A stretch of 40,939 bases of DNA from an uncultured Roseateles sp. (GTDB lineage Bacteria > Pseudomonadota > Gammaproteobacteria > Burkholderiales > Burkholderiaceae_C). Below are positions 34,036 through 40,939 of this stretch, piece by piece. The position numbers and the translations under genes are program-made. The stretch spans positions 1 to 40,939 of the forward strand of contig NZ_CAMFJS010000034.1 of assembly GCF_945956965.1 (NCBI RefSeq), given 5' to 3'. Numbering within the stretch: the first letter of the stretch is position 1; each line of letters starts with the position of its first letter. The notes under the pieces were generated by a model that saw nothing but the letters and a program-made list of their open reading frames with translations, did no database searches and had not been told where the DNA came from.

Positions 34036-34231
34036 GGCGATCTACTCCAATGGCGACACGGGGCATGATGCGCGGTGTCTGTGTCAGCATTCTTTCGGCC
34101 GGCTCGGGTTAACACCACCCCCTCTTTTTGGGGACCGTCAGTAACAGGATGTGAGCGCGTGCAAAAGACCACGCTCAGCACGCGATTTAGGGCCAAGCCC
34201 GGCACAAGCAGGGAAAGAAATCACAAGTTCA

Positions 34232-34942
34232 ATGTTGCCTATCATCCACATCGACGAGCACCTCGTCGCCATCAACAAGCCCGCCGGCATGCTGGTCCAT
34301 CGCAGCGGCTTGGACGCAAAAGAAAGCGTGTTTGCCCTGCAGCTCTTGCGCGACCAGTTGGGCCGCCAAGTGTGGCCCGCGCATCGGCTGGACAAAGGCA
34401 CTTCGGGCCTGCTGCTTTTCGCGCTGGATGCGCAGACGGCCTCCAGCCTGGGGCAGATCTTTGAGCAAGGCCTAGCACGCAAGACCTACCGTGCCCTGGT
34501 GCGCGGCTGGCCCGCCCAAACGCAAGGTCAGATCGACCACCCGCTGGCGCGCGACCCCGAGCTGCCATCGAAAGGCCAGCAGATGCTGGAATCACGCACC
34601 GATTGGCAACGCCTAGCCCGCGTGACATGGCCCTTCAGCAGCGACCCGCGTTTTGCCGACACCCGCTTCGCCTTGCTGGAGGCCTGCCCCTTAAGCGGGC
34701 GCCGGCATCAGATTCGCCGCCACTTCAAACACCTGACGCATCCCATCATTGGTGACTCCACCCACGGCAAAGGTCCGCTGAACCGGGCCGCGGCGCAGTT
34801 CCTGGGTTTGCAAAGGCTGTGGCTGCATGGGCTGAGTCTGGCCTTCACCCATCCGGTCACGCAGCAAGCCCTGCACTTGCAGGCGCCCCTGGGGCCGGAG
34901 TGGCAGGCGCTGCTAGAGCGGGGCGACTGGCTGCATGACTGA
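34232..34942 (+). CDS. truC: tRNA pseudouridine(65) synthase TruC (RluA family)
   Basis: The enzyme converts uridine 65 of certain tRNAs to pseudouridine. The 236-residue protein from MLPIIHIDEHLVAINKPAGMLVHRSG has the RluA-family catalytic segment PAHRLDKGTSGLLLF (catalytic Asp in HRLD, about residue 53). The TruC-specific pattern of the first 60 residues (LVHRSGLDAKESVFALQLLRDQLG) closely matches E. coli TruC. C-terminal SGRRHQIRRHFKHLTHPIIGDSTHG is also characteristic. An upstream in-frame GTG (34151) would add a stretch not found in the family, so ATG 34232 is chosen. Confidence 0.92.
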   Translation: MLPIIHIDEHLVAINKPAGMLVHRSGLDAKESVFALQLLRDQLGRQVWPAHRLDKGTSGLLLFALDAQTASSLGQIFEQGLARKTYRALVRGWPAQTQGQIDHPLARDPELPSKGQQMLESRTDWQRLARVTWPFSSDPRFADTRFALLEACPLSGRRHQIRRHFKHLTHPIIGDSTHGKGPLNRAAAQFLGLQRLWLHGLSLAFTHPVTQQALHLQAPLGPEWQALLERGDWLHD

Positions 34943-35032
34943 CAATGGATGCCCAGAGCGACGCAGTTGCAGCAACTATTGCGCATACGCCGCCACCCTC
35001 TCAGCGCATGAACCCATGAGAAAGCCCAGCCG

Positions 35033-35923
35033 ATGAATCAAGGCGTGATCTATGCCGCCCTGGCCTATCTGGCCTGGGGCTTGTTCCCCTTGTACTTCCG
35101 GCAAATCGCCCAGGTGCCCGCACTCGAAGTGATCATGCACCGCACCCTGTGGTCGCTGGTCTTTGTGCTGGGCATCTTGCTGGTCCTGCGGCGCTGGGCC
35201 TGGCTGGGGCCGGTGCTCAAGTCGCGCAAGCTTTTGGGCCGCTTCGCGATATCGGCATTGCTGCTGTCCTGCAACTGGCTGGTCTATGTGTGGGCCGTGC
35301 AGAACAACCATGTGCTGGACGCCAGCCTGGGCTATTTCATCAACCCGTTGGTCAATGTGGCCCTGGGCTTCATCTTCTTGCGTGAACGGCCTCGGCCCCT
35401 ACAGTGGCTGGCTGTGGGCTTGGCCGCTGTGGGCGTGTTGTGGCTGGCCGTGCAGACCGGCCATATGCCCTGGGTGGCTTTGACCCTGGCGCTGAGCTTT
35501 GGTTTTTACGGCCTGATGCGCAAGGTGGCCAGCTTGGGCGCGCTGGAAGGCTTGGCGCTGGAGACCATGCTGCTGGCGCCCATCGCGGCCCTGGCCTTGG
35601 GCTGGATGACTTGGCAAGGCCACAGCGCACTGACTGAAGGCAATGCCAGCACCCTGGGCTGGCTGCTGTTTGCCGGGCCGCTGACCGCCGTGCCGCTGCT
35701 CTTGTTTGCAGCAGGCGCACGCCGCATCCCGATGAGCACGCTGGGCCTGCTGCAGTACATCTCGCCCTCTTTGCAATTCCTGCTGGGCGTGTTTTTGTTC
35801 AACGAAGGCCTGCAGCCGGCTCGGCTGATTGGCTTTGCCTTGATCTGGACGGCGCTGCTGGTCTACAGCGCCGAAGGGCTATGGGTCAGCAAGGCCCGTG
35901 GCCGCACTGACCCAGCCGCTTAG
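35033..35923 (+). CDS. rarD: EamA-family transporter RarD
   Basis: This inner-membrane protein of the drug/metabolite transporter superfamily has ten predicted helices and 296 residues. The N-terminus [45 protein letters not shown] and the segment [31 protein letters not shown] are diagnostic of the RarD subfamily, named from a chloramphenicol-sensitivity gene; its true substrate is unknown. Its stop codon overlaps that of ahpF on the opposite strand by 3 bp, so the two transcripts collide tail to tail. Confidence 0.93.
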   Translation: MNQGVIYAALAYLAWGLFPLYFRQIAQVPALEVIMHRTLWSLVFVLGILLVLRRWAWLGPVLKSRKLLGRFAISALLLSCNWLVYVWAVQNNHVLDASLGYFINPLVNVALGFIFLRERPRPLQWLAVGLAAVGVLWLAVQTGHMPWVALTLALSFGFYGLMRKVASLGALEGLALETMLLAPIAALALGWMTWQGHSALTEGNASTLGWLLFAGPLTAVPLLLFAAGARRIPMSTLGLLQYISPSLQFLLGVFLFNEGLQPARLIGFALIWTALLVYSAEGLWVSKARGRTDPAA

Positions 35924-37473
35924 CTGCGCATCAAGTGGTCGAACGCACCCAGCGCGGCCTTGGCGCCATCACCGGCAGCAATGACGATCTGCTTGAAGGG
36001 CACCGTCGTCACATCACCGGCGGCGAACACGCCGGGCACCGAGGTCTGACCCTTGGCGTCAACGATGATCTCGCCGTGCTTTGACAACTCCACCACGCCT
36101 TTGAGCCACTCGGTATTGGGCACCAGACCGATCTGCACGAACACGCCTTCCAGCGCGATGTGATGTGCCGTGCCGCTGACGCGGTCGGTATAGCTCAGGC
36201 CGTTGAGCTTGCCCTCGGCGCCGGTGAATTCGGTCGTTTGGGCGCTGGTGTGGATGCTGACATTGGGCAGGCTCTTGAGCTTGTTGACCAGCACCGCGTC
36301 GGCCCGCAAGGCATCGCCGAATTCGAGCAAGCTGACATGCGCGACGATGCCCGCCAGATCGATCGCGGCCTCAACGCCGGAGTTGCCGCCGCCAATCACC
36401 GCCACACGCTTGCCCTTGAACAGCGGGCCGTCGCAATGCGGGCAGTAGGCCACGCCCTTGTTTTTGTACTCGACTTCGCCGGGCACATTGACATTGCGCC
36501 AGCGCGCGCCGGTGGAGAGGATGACGGTCTTGCTCTTGAGTGAGCCGCCATTGGCCAGCTTCACTTCGATCAAGTCGCCAGGCGCAGCCGCGGGGATCAG
36601 CGCTTCGGCGCGCTGCAGATTCATGATGTCAACGTCGTATGCCTTGACATGCGACTCCAGGGCCGCGGCGAACTTCGGCCCATCGGTCTCCAGCACCGAG
36701 ATGTAGTTCTCGATCGCCAAGGTGTCATTGACCTGGCCGCCAAAACGCTCGGCTGCCACGCCGGTGCGAATGCCCTTGCGGGCCGCATACACGGCCGCCG
36801 CAGCGCCGGCCGGGCCACCGCCAACGATCAGCACGTCAAACGCTGGCTTGGCGCTGAGCTTGGCCGCGTCACGCGCCGCGGCACCGGTATCGAGCTTGGC
36901 GACGATTTCTTCCACCGTCATGCGGCCGGAACCAAACACCTCGCCATTCAGATAGACCGAAGGCACGGCCATGATCTCGCGGGCATTGACTTCGTCTTGG
37001 TACAGGGCACCGTCGATGATGACGGTTTGCACACGCGGGTTCAGCACGGCCATCAGCGCCAAAGCCTGCACCACATCCGGGCAGTTATGGCAGCTCAGGG
37101 ACATATAGACCTCGAAGCGGTAGTCGCCTTCCAGGGCCTTGATCTGCTCGATCACTTCGGGCTCGACCTTGGGCGGGTGGCCCCCCACCCACAGCAGGGC
37201 CAGCACCAGGGAGGTGAACTCATGGCCCATGGGGATGGCGGCAAAGCGCAGGCTCATGTCGGTGCCGCTGCGCTGCAGGCTGAAGGAAGGCTTGCGGGCG
37301 TCTTGCCCGTCGGTCGTCAGCGTGATCTTGTCGGACATCGCGGCGATGTCTTGCAACAAGCCCAGCATTTCGCTGGCACTGGGGCCTTCGTTCAACGAAG
37401 CCTTGATTTCAAACGGCTGGGTGACGCGCTCAAGATAGGCCTTGAGCTGGGTCTTCAGGGTGTCGTCCAACAT
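35920..37473 (-). CDS. ahpF: alkyl hydroperoxide reductase subunit F
   Basis: This flavoprotein disulfide reductase uses NADH to re-reduce AhpC in peroxide defence. The 517-residue protein has an N-terminal double thioredoxin-like domain with the CHNC redox pair (Cys128/Cys131), an FAD domain ([21 protein letters not shown], about residue 210), a thioredoxin-reductase-type CPHCDGP pair and an NAD-binding [14 protein letters not shown] motif. ATG 37473 follows AAGGAG with suitable spacing; the longer open frame upstream is rejected. It lies downstream of ahpC on the same strand, with a 287-bp spacer that contains hairpins and a tandem repeat. That length is unusual for a co-transcribed pair, so differential expression is likely. 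Confidence 0.96.
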   Translation of the reverse strand: MLDDTLKTQLKAYLERVTQPFEIKASLNEGPSASEMLGLLQDIAAMSDKITLTTDGQDARKPSFSLQRSGTDMSLRFAAIPMGHEFTSLVLALLWVGGHPPKVEPEVIEQIKALEGDYRFEVYMSLSCHNCPDVVQALALMAVLNPRVQTVIIDGALYQDEVNAREIMAVPSVYLNGEVFGSGRMTVEEIVAKLDTGAAARDAAKLSAKPAFDVLIVGGGPAGAAAAVYAARKGIRTGVAAERFGGQVNDTLAIENYISVLETDGPKFAAALESHVKAYDVDIMNLQRAEALIPAAAPGDLIEVKLANGGSLKSKTVILSTGARWRNVNVPGEVEYKNKGVAYCPHCDGPLFKGKRVAVIGGGNSGVEAAIDLAGIVAHVSLLEFGDALRADAVLVNKLKSLPNVSIHTSAQTTEFTGAEGKLNGLSYTDRVSGTAHHIALEGVFVQIGLVPNTEWLKGVVELSKHGEIIVDAKGQTSVPGVFAAGDVTTVPFKQIVIAAGDGAKAALGAFDHLMRS

Positions 37474-37517
37474 ACGTCTTATCTCCTTGGGTTCAGGCGT
37501 GGCCAAGCAAAGCCACT

Positions 37518-37549
37518 CTGAAAACACCCACAGGGATGGACGTTTTCAG
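37518..37549 (-). other. stem-loop upstream of ahpF
   Basis: Perfect 8-bp arms CTGAAAAC (37518-37525) and GTTTTCAG (37542-37549) with a 16-nt loop, about 45 bp before the ahpF start codon. It would form in the ahpC-ahpF leader RNA. Confidence 0.5.
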
Positions 37550-37574
37550 CGGGGCTTGAGAAGCCTTGGGGGGA

Positions 37575-37598
37575 CTGCAAGCCCGCTGGGGCTTGCAG
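37575..37598 (-). other. 10-bp stem-loop in the ahpC-ahpF spacer
   Basis: Perfect 10-bp arms CTGCAAGCCC and GGGCTTGCAG close a 4-nt loop. On the minus strand it is followed by TCCCCCC and no T-run, so it is more likely an RNA-processing or stability structure than a simple terminator. Confidence 0.55.
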
Positions 37599-37626
37599 AA
37601 GAATCACGCATTGCGATCCTGTCTAT

Positions 37627-37760
37627 CTAGTCAGTTGGGGACAGAGCTACTCGCTTCAATCCGTGACGCTCGGGAGGTATGTCCCGCAAGACTCTAGTCA
37701 GTTGGGGACAGAGCTACTCGCTTCACTTCGTTGCGCTCGGGCGGTCTGTCCCGCAAGACA
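37627..37760. repeat. tandem duplication of a 67-bp unit between ahpC and ahpF
   Basis: Copies at 37627-37693 and 37694-37760 agree at 60 of 67 positions, and the first 32 bases are identical. The second copy ends at the base before the ahpC stop triplet. Each copy contains an inverted pair, GGGACAGA...TCTGTCCC in copy two (37705-37712 and 37745-37752) and GGGACA...TGTCCC in copy one, 32 bp apart or more. The unit looks like a dispersed palindromic repeat of the REP type rather than a gene. Confidence 0.92.
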
Positions 37761-38324
37761 TTAGATCTTGCCAACCAGATCCAGCGAAGGCGTCAGCGTC
37801 TTTTCGCCTTCCTTCCACTTGGCGGGGCAAACCTGGCCGGGGTTCTTGGCCACGTACTGGGCAGCCTTGAGCTTGCGCAGGGTTTCCTTGACATCGCGGG
37901 CGATGGCGTTGTCATGCACTTCGGCCGTCTTGATCTGGCCTTCGGGATTGATCACGAAGGTGCCACGCAGGGCCAGGCCGGCTTCTTCGATGTGCACACC
38001 GAAAGCGCGGGTCAGTTGGTGCGTCGGGTCGCCGATCAGGGGGAACTTGGCCTTGCCCACAGCGGGCGAAGTCTCGTGCCACACCTTGTGCGCGAAATGC
38101 GTGTCGGTGGTGACGATGTAGACCTCAGCGCCGGCAGATTGGAACTCGGCGTAGTTGTCGGCCGCGTCTTCCACTTCGGTGGGGCAGTTGAAGGTGAAAG
38201 CAGCGGGCATGAAAATCAGCACCGACCACTTACCGGCCAGGCTGGCTTCGCTCAGGTCAACAAACTTGCCGTTGTGGAAAGCGGTGGCCTTGAAGGGCTG
38301 AACTTGGGTATTGATCAAAGACAT
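37761..38324 (-). CDS. ahpC: alkyl hydroperoxide reductase subunit C (2-Cys peroxiredoxin)
   Basis: This peroxidase reduces hydrogen peroxide and organic hydroperoxides, with AhpF as reductant. From MSLINTQVQPFKATAF it is 187 residues, exactly the family length. The peroxidatic Cys47 lies in FTFNCPTEVEDAA (the usual motif is FTFVCPTE; Asn replaces Val here) and the resolving Cys166 in GQVCPAKW. Catalytic Thr of the motif is present. A longer open frame upstream is rejected. A palindrome TTTGATTAATCAAA and a -10-like TATGAT lie upstream and may form a redox-controlled promoter. Confidence 0.97.
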   Translation of the reverse strand: MSLINTQVQPFKATAFHNGKFVDLSEASLAGKWSVLIFMPAAFTFNCPTEVEDAADNYAEFQSAGAEVYIVTTDTHFAHKVWHETSPAVGKAKFPLIGDPTHQLTRAFGVHIEEAGLALRGTFVINPEGQIKTAEVHDNAIARDVKETLRKLKAAQYVAKNPGQVCPAKWKEGEKTLTPSLDLVGKI

Positions 38325-38358
38325 GGCTGTGTTTCCGTCTTGGTTAAGGGATGACGGA

Positions 38359-38400
38359 ATCATATCGAGAACAGCTAGGTCTTAGTTTTGATTAATCAAA
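38359..38400 (-). promoter_or_regulatory. candidate ahpC promoter with 14-bp palindrome
   Basis: On the minus strand a perfect palindrome TTTGATTAATCAAA (38387-38400) lies 63-76 bp upstream of the ahpC start, and TATGAT (38359-38364) could be the -10, 22 bp further down; no good -35 is visible. This is consistent with an activator-dependent promoter. OxyR controls ahpC in many proteobacteria, but the site does not strictly match the E. coli OxyR consensus. Confidence 0.45.
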
Positions 38401-38432
38401 TGACCGCCATTGGCTTAGCCTATGCGGTCATT
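38387..38432 (-). terminator. lysA terminator-like hairpin
   Basis: Perfect 9-bp arms AATGACCGC (38399-38407) and GCGGTCATT (38424-38432) with a partly structured 16-nt loop lie 13 bp past the lysA stop. On the minus strand the stem is followed by TTTGATTAAT, moderately T-rich. The T-stretch overlaps the ahpC palindrome. Confidence 0.5.
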
Positions 38433-38444
38433 CGATCAACCCCA

Positions 38445-39695
38445 TCAAAGGGCTTCCAGCGCCAGCAGTTCTTCCACACTTTGGCGGCGCCGGATCAGAC
38501 GATCGGCCGCACCGTCCACCATCACCTCGGCCGCCAAGGGGCGGCTGTTGTAGTTGCTGGACATGGAGGCGCCATAAGCGCCGGTGTCATGAATCACCAG
38601 CAAGTCGCCCACCTGCGCGGCGGGCAACTCGCGCAGCTGCACCACGCCGCCCTCGCCCTGGGTGAACACATCTCCCGATTCGCACAAAGGCCCAGCGACC
38701 ACGGTCGGCCGCATCGCACCAGGCTGCCCCGACTGCGGCAACACCGACATGGCGTGGAAGCTGCCGTACATGGCAGGGCGCATCAGCTCATTGAAACCGG
38801 CATCGACCAGGGTGAAGTGATTGGCGCCGGCCTGCTTGGTGGCGCGCACCTCGGCCAGCAAAACACCGGACTCGGCCACCAGATAGCGGCCGGGCTCGAT
38901 CTCCAGCGCCAGGGCATGGCCCAACAGCGCTTCTGCCTGCTTGCGGGCCGCGTCCCAGAGGCCGAAATAGTGGGCGGTGTCGATCAGCGGCTCACCCGCG
39001 CGATAGGGAATCGACAAGCCACCACCGGCCGAGATGGCTTGCAAATCATGGCCGGCCGCTTGCGTTTGACGCACCAACTCGACCATGGCGCCACAGACTT
39101 CGGAAAGGTGGCCGTAGTCCACGCCCGAACCGATGTGCATATGCAGGCCCACCAATTGCAAGCCATGCTGGGCGATGGCGGCCAAGGCGGCGGGCAGATC
39201 GCTGTGCCAGATGCCGTGCTTGCTGTGCTCGCCGCCGGTATTGGTCTTATTGCTGTGGCCGTGGCCAAAGCCGGGGTTGATGCGCAACCACACCGCGTGG
39301 CCGGGCGAGGCCGCGCCCAGCTGATGCAGCATATCGATGCTGCCGGCGTTCACAGGCACCTGGTGCTCAACCACCGTGGCCAGGGTCTCGCGGTCCAGCA
39401 AATCAGCAGTGAAGACGATTTCCGCATGCACGCCGCCGCCGGCGCGAAAGCCCGCTGCCAGCGCCCGCAACAACTCACCACGCGAGACCGAATCCACCTT
39501 CACGCCCTGCTCGCGCAGCAGGCGCAGAACATGGGTGTTGGAGCAGGCTTTTTGCGCGAAACGAATGGTGTCAAACGCTGACAAGGCGGCCACACGGGCG
39601 CGAATGGTGTCGGCGTCATACACCCACAAAGGCGTGCCAAAGCGCTGCGCCAGGGCTTGCAAACGGGCGGGAGTGAAAGAGGTGGGGATGCTCAT
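38445..39695 (-). CDS. lysA: diaminopimelate decarboxylase
   Basis: This PLP-dependent enzyme catalyses the last step of lysine synthesis, decarboxylating meso-diaminopimelate. The 416-residue protein has the Lys that binds PLP in FAQKACSN (Lys49), the HIGSGVD motif (about residues 190-196), the phosphate-binding region (AISAGGGLSIPY), EIEPGRYLVAESG and the conserved active-site GPLCESGD motif that supplies the partner-subunit Cys. It is divergent from a LysR protein that closely matches the classical E. coli LysR, which activates lysA. ATG 39695 gives the normal family length. Confidence 0.97.
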   Translation of the reverse strand: MSIPTSFTPARLQALAQRFGTPLWVYDADTIRARVAALSAFDTIRFAQKACSNTHVLRLLREQGVKVDSVSRGELLRALAAGFRAGGGVHAEIVFTADLLDRETLATVVEHQVPVNAGSIDMLHQLGAASPGHAVWLRINPGFGHGHSNKTNTGGEHSKHGIWHSDLPAALAAIAQHGLQLVGLHMHIGSGVDYGHLSEVCGAMVELVRQTQAAGHDLQAISAGGGLSIPYRAGEPLIDTAHYFGLWDAARKQAEALLGHALALEIEPGRYLVAESGVLLAEVRATKQAGANHFTLVDAGFNELMRPAMYGSFHAMSVLPQSGQPGAMRPTVVAGPLCESGDVFTQGEGGVVQLRELPAAQVGDLLVIHDTGAYGASMSSNYNSRPLAAEVMVDGAADRLIRRRQSVEELLALEAL

Positions 39696-39751
39696 GGGTG
39701 TGGCCTAGTGTTCGATCTCAATTGCTGGCCATCATGCCGCCGGCAAGCCAT

Positions 39752-39792
39752 TCATTCAAATGCTTTATATTTCCAATGTCATTCAAATTGGA
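39752..39792. promoter_or_regulatory. candidate LysR-binding region between lysA and lysR
   Basis: TCATTCAAAT occurs twice, at 39752-39761 and 39779-39788, 27 bp apart. Overlapping the second copy is an inverted repeat with arms TCCAAT (39772-39777) and ATTGGA (39787-39792), with partial extension outwards (ATAT/TAT). It lies 12-60 bp before lysR and about 60-100 bp before lysA, where a LysR site controlling both genes is expected. Confidence 0.5.
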
Positions 39793-39803
39793 TATGCAAG
39801 AGC

Positions 39804-40730
39804 ATGAGCCTGGCCATCACCCATCGGCATATCGAAGTCTTCCGCGCCGTGATGACCGCCGGCAGCGTGACCGGCGCCGCCGCCCTGCTGCACAGCTCTC
39901 AGCCGACCTTGAGCCGGGAGTTGGCCCGCCTGGAGCATTTGTTGGGCTATGCCTTGTTCGAACGCGGCCAAGGCCGCTTGCGACCGACCGCGCGCGCGCT
40001 GGCGCTTTTCGACGAGGTGCAGCGCTCCTATCAAGGCCTGGACCGCATCAGCAGCCGCGCCCAGCAATTGGGTCGCGCAGACGAGGCCCTGCTCTCGGTG
40101 CTCTGCCTGCCGGCCCTGAGCCACGCCTTGCTGCCCGGCGCTTGCCGGCGCTTCTTTGCTAGGCACGCCAGCGCCCGCCTGTCGATCACGCCGCAGGAAT
40201 CACCGCTGCTGGAGGAATGGATGAGCGCCCAGCGCTTTGATCTGGGGCTGACAGAGCAGACCCAAGCCGTGCCGGGCACCGAGCTGCTGCCGCTCTTGAG
40301 TCTGGATGAGTTGTGCGTGCTGCCCGCCGGCCATGCCTTGCTGGCCAAAGCGGTTTTGACGCCGGCGGATTTCGAAGGCCAGGACTTCATCAGTCTGTCG
40401 GCCGAGGACCCCTACCGCCAACAGTTTGATGCCCTCTTTGCCGCCCAGGGCGTGCAACGCCGACTGCGCCTGGAGACCCACAGTGCGATTGCCGTTTGCG
40501 CCATGGTTCAGGCCGGCTTAGGCCTGGCCATCGTCAACCCGCTGACGGCATTGAGTTGCCGCGGCGAGGGCCTGCAACTGCGGCGGTTGAGCGTGTCGGT
40601 GCCTTTTCAGGTCAATGCCCTGACGCCGAAGTTTCGCCCCCGGCAAGACTTGCTGGAGGATTTGCTGCGCAGCTTGCGCGAAGAAATCAGTCGCTTGGAA
40701 GCCGAGCTGGCAAGCGCCTTGGCGGTTTGA
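39804..40730 (+). CDS. lysR: LysR-type activator of lysA
   Basis: This is the archetypal LysR-family regulator. The 308-residue protein from MSLAITHRHIEVFRAVMTAGSVTGAAALLHSSQPTLSRELARLE is very similar over its whole length to E. coli LysR. For example, TPQESPLLEEWMSAQRFDLGLTE in the effector domain, LLSLDELCVLPAGHALLAK and ETHSAIAVCAMVQAGLGLAIVNPLTALS are nearly the same. The helix-turn-helix is at about residues 14-36. In E. coli LysR activates lysA when diaminopimelate accumulates and lysine is low, and the divergent lysA gene here points to the same role. ATG 39804 is chosen because the upstream extension would run into the operator region. Confidence 0.95.
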   Translation: MSLAITHRHIEVFRAVMTAGSVTGAAALLHSSQPTLSRELARLEHLLGYALFERGQGRLRPTARALALFDEVQRSYQGLDRISSRAQQLGRADEALLSVLCLPALSHALLPGACRRFFARHASARLSITPQESPLLEEWMSAQRFDLGLTEQTQAVPGTELLPLLSLDELCVLPAGHALLAKAVLTPADFEGQDFISLSAEDPYRQQFDALFAAQGVQRRLRLETHSAIAVCAMVQAGLGLAIVNPLTALSCRGEGLQLRRLSVSVPFQVNALTPKFRPRQDLLEDLLRSLREEISRLEAELASALAV

Positions 40731-40765
40731 TTCAGGCGCTTGCTTTGGTCGAACGTGGAATTCAG

Positions 40766-40939
40766 GCACGCTCAACACGAGCTTCAGGCGAGCACTTGTG
40801 ACAAGGGCTCACATCGCCTTGCGGTGTGAGCCCTGCATCACGCATTCGGGCGCCCTACGGACGCTTGCGAAACCCGCTATTTACGCGCGCTCAATGCGCG
40901 CATCAGTCCTGCACTTGTGACAACACTCACATCGCCTTG
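40766..40939. repeat. tandem-like repeat of a ~119-bp unit at the right edge
   Basis: Bases 40767-40821 recur at 40886-40939 with an offset of 118-119 bp. GCACTTGTGACAA (40792 and 40911) and CTCACATCGCCTTG (40808 and 40926) are identical, and the preceding CTCAA...GC-rich stretch is similar. The second copy is cut by the window end, so more copies may follow. The first copy contains a hairpin (40805-40833). Confidence 0.75.
40805..40833 (+). terminator. stem-loop after lysR
   Basis: Perfect 9-bp arms GGGCTCACA and TGTGAGCCC enclose an 11-nt loop with an inner CGC/GCG pair, 75 bp past the lysR stop. No T-run follows, so this may be a terminator or part of the repeat's palindromic structure. 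Confidence 0.45.

Noticed and set aside
37627-37760. CRISPR-like array
   Set aside because: Only two directly abutting units with no unique spacers; the pattern is a tandem duplication of a palindromic element.

Overview
The window is a GC-rich chromosomal segment of a betaproteobacterium of the order Burkholderiales. The protein set suits the Roseateles / Paucibacter / Sphaerotilaceae-like group: a PEP-CTERM protein, a BPSS1780-family membrane protein, a Bug-type TctB/TctA pair, a type II homoserine kinase, and polA next to DUF2782 and thrB. The genus is an inference from gene content and codon use; there is no rRNA here. I see about 33 protein genes and one tRNA, almost all ordinary core or conserved accessory genes. 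There is no prophage, insertion sequence or CRISPR array.

Layout. Positions 211-9193 hold a long minus-strand run, read from high to low coordinates: lipoprotein-release permease, lolD, purU, tatD, a family-6 DNA glycosylase, a spermidine-synthase-like protein, a GspE/PilB-type ATPase, tctB and tctA. Several of these genes overlap or nearly touch. A PEP-CTERM protein with its own terminator (9331-9999) precedes them, and polA (10128-12953) lies upstream of that. Divergent from polA are a DUF2782 protein, thrB and a BPSS1780 membrane protein. Next come a Tat-exported PhoX phosphatase behind a good Pho-box promoter and an RlmI-like methyltransferase.

The most distinctive block is 18828-24812 (minus strand): an AraC-type regulator, an alkyl-DHAP-synthase-like FAD protein, a GlpD-like FAD dehydrogenase and an FGGY kinase. 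Together they look like a pathway for glycerol ethers or another substituted glycerol. It is followed by a peptidoglycan-binding/M15-like hydrolase without signal peptide, an ankyrin-repeat protein, and a DUF2798 membrane protein divergent from a MarR regulator with paired operators.

The right third carries a GGDEF protein with a degenerate inhibitory site, tRNA-His with a strong terminator, uvrD, ychJ, a small membrane protein, truC, rarD, the ahpC-ahpF peroxide-defence pair (whose spacer contains a tandem 67-bp repeat and hairpins), and the classical divergent lysA/lysR pair. A ~119-bp repeated unit starts after lysR and runs off the window.

Starts were moved inward from the longest open frame wherever family N-termini, ribosome-binding sites or overlaps supported it; these choices are given in each entry.
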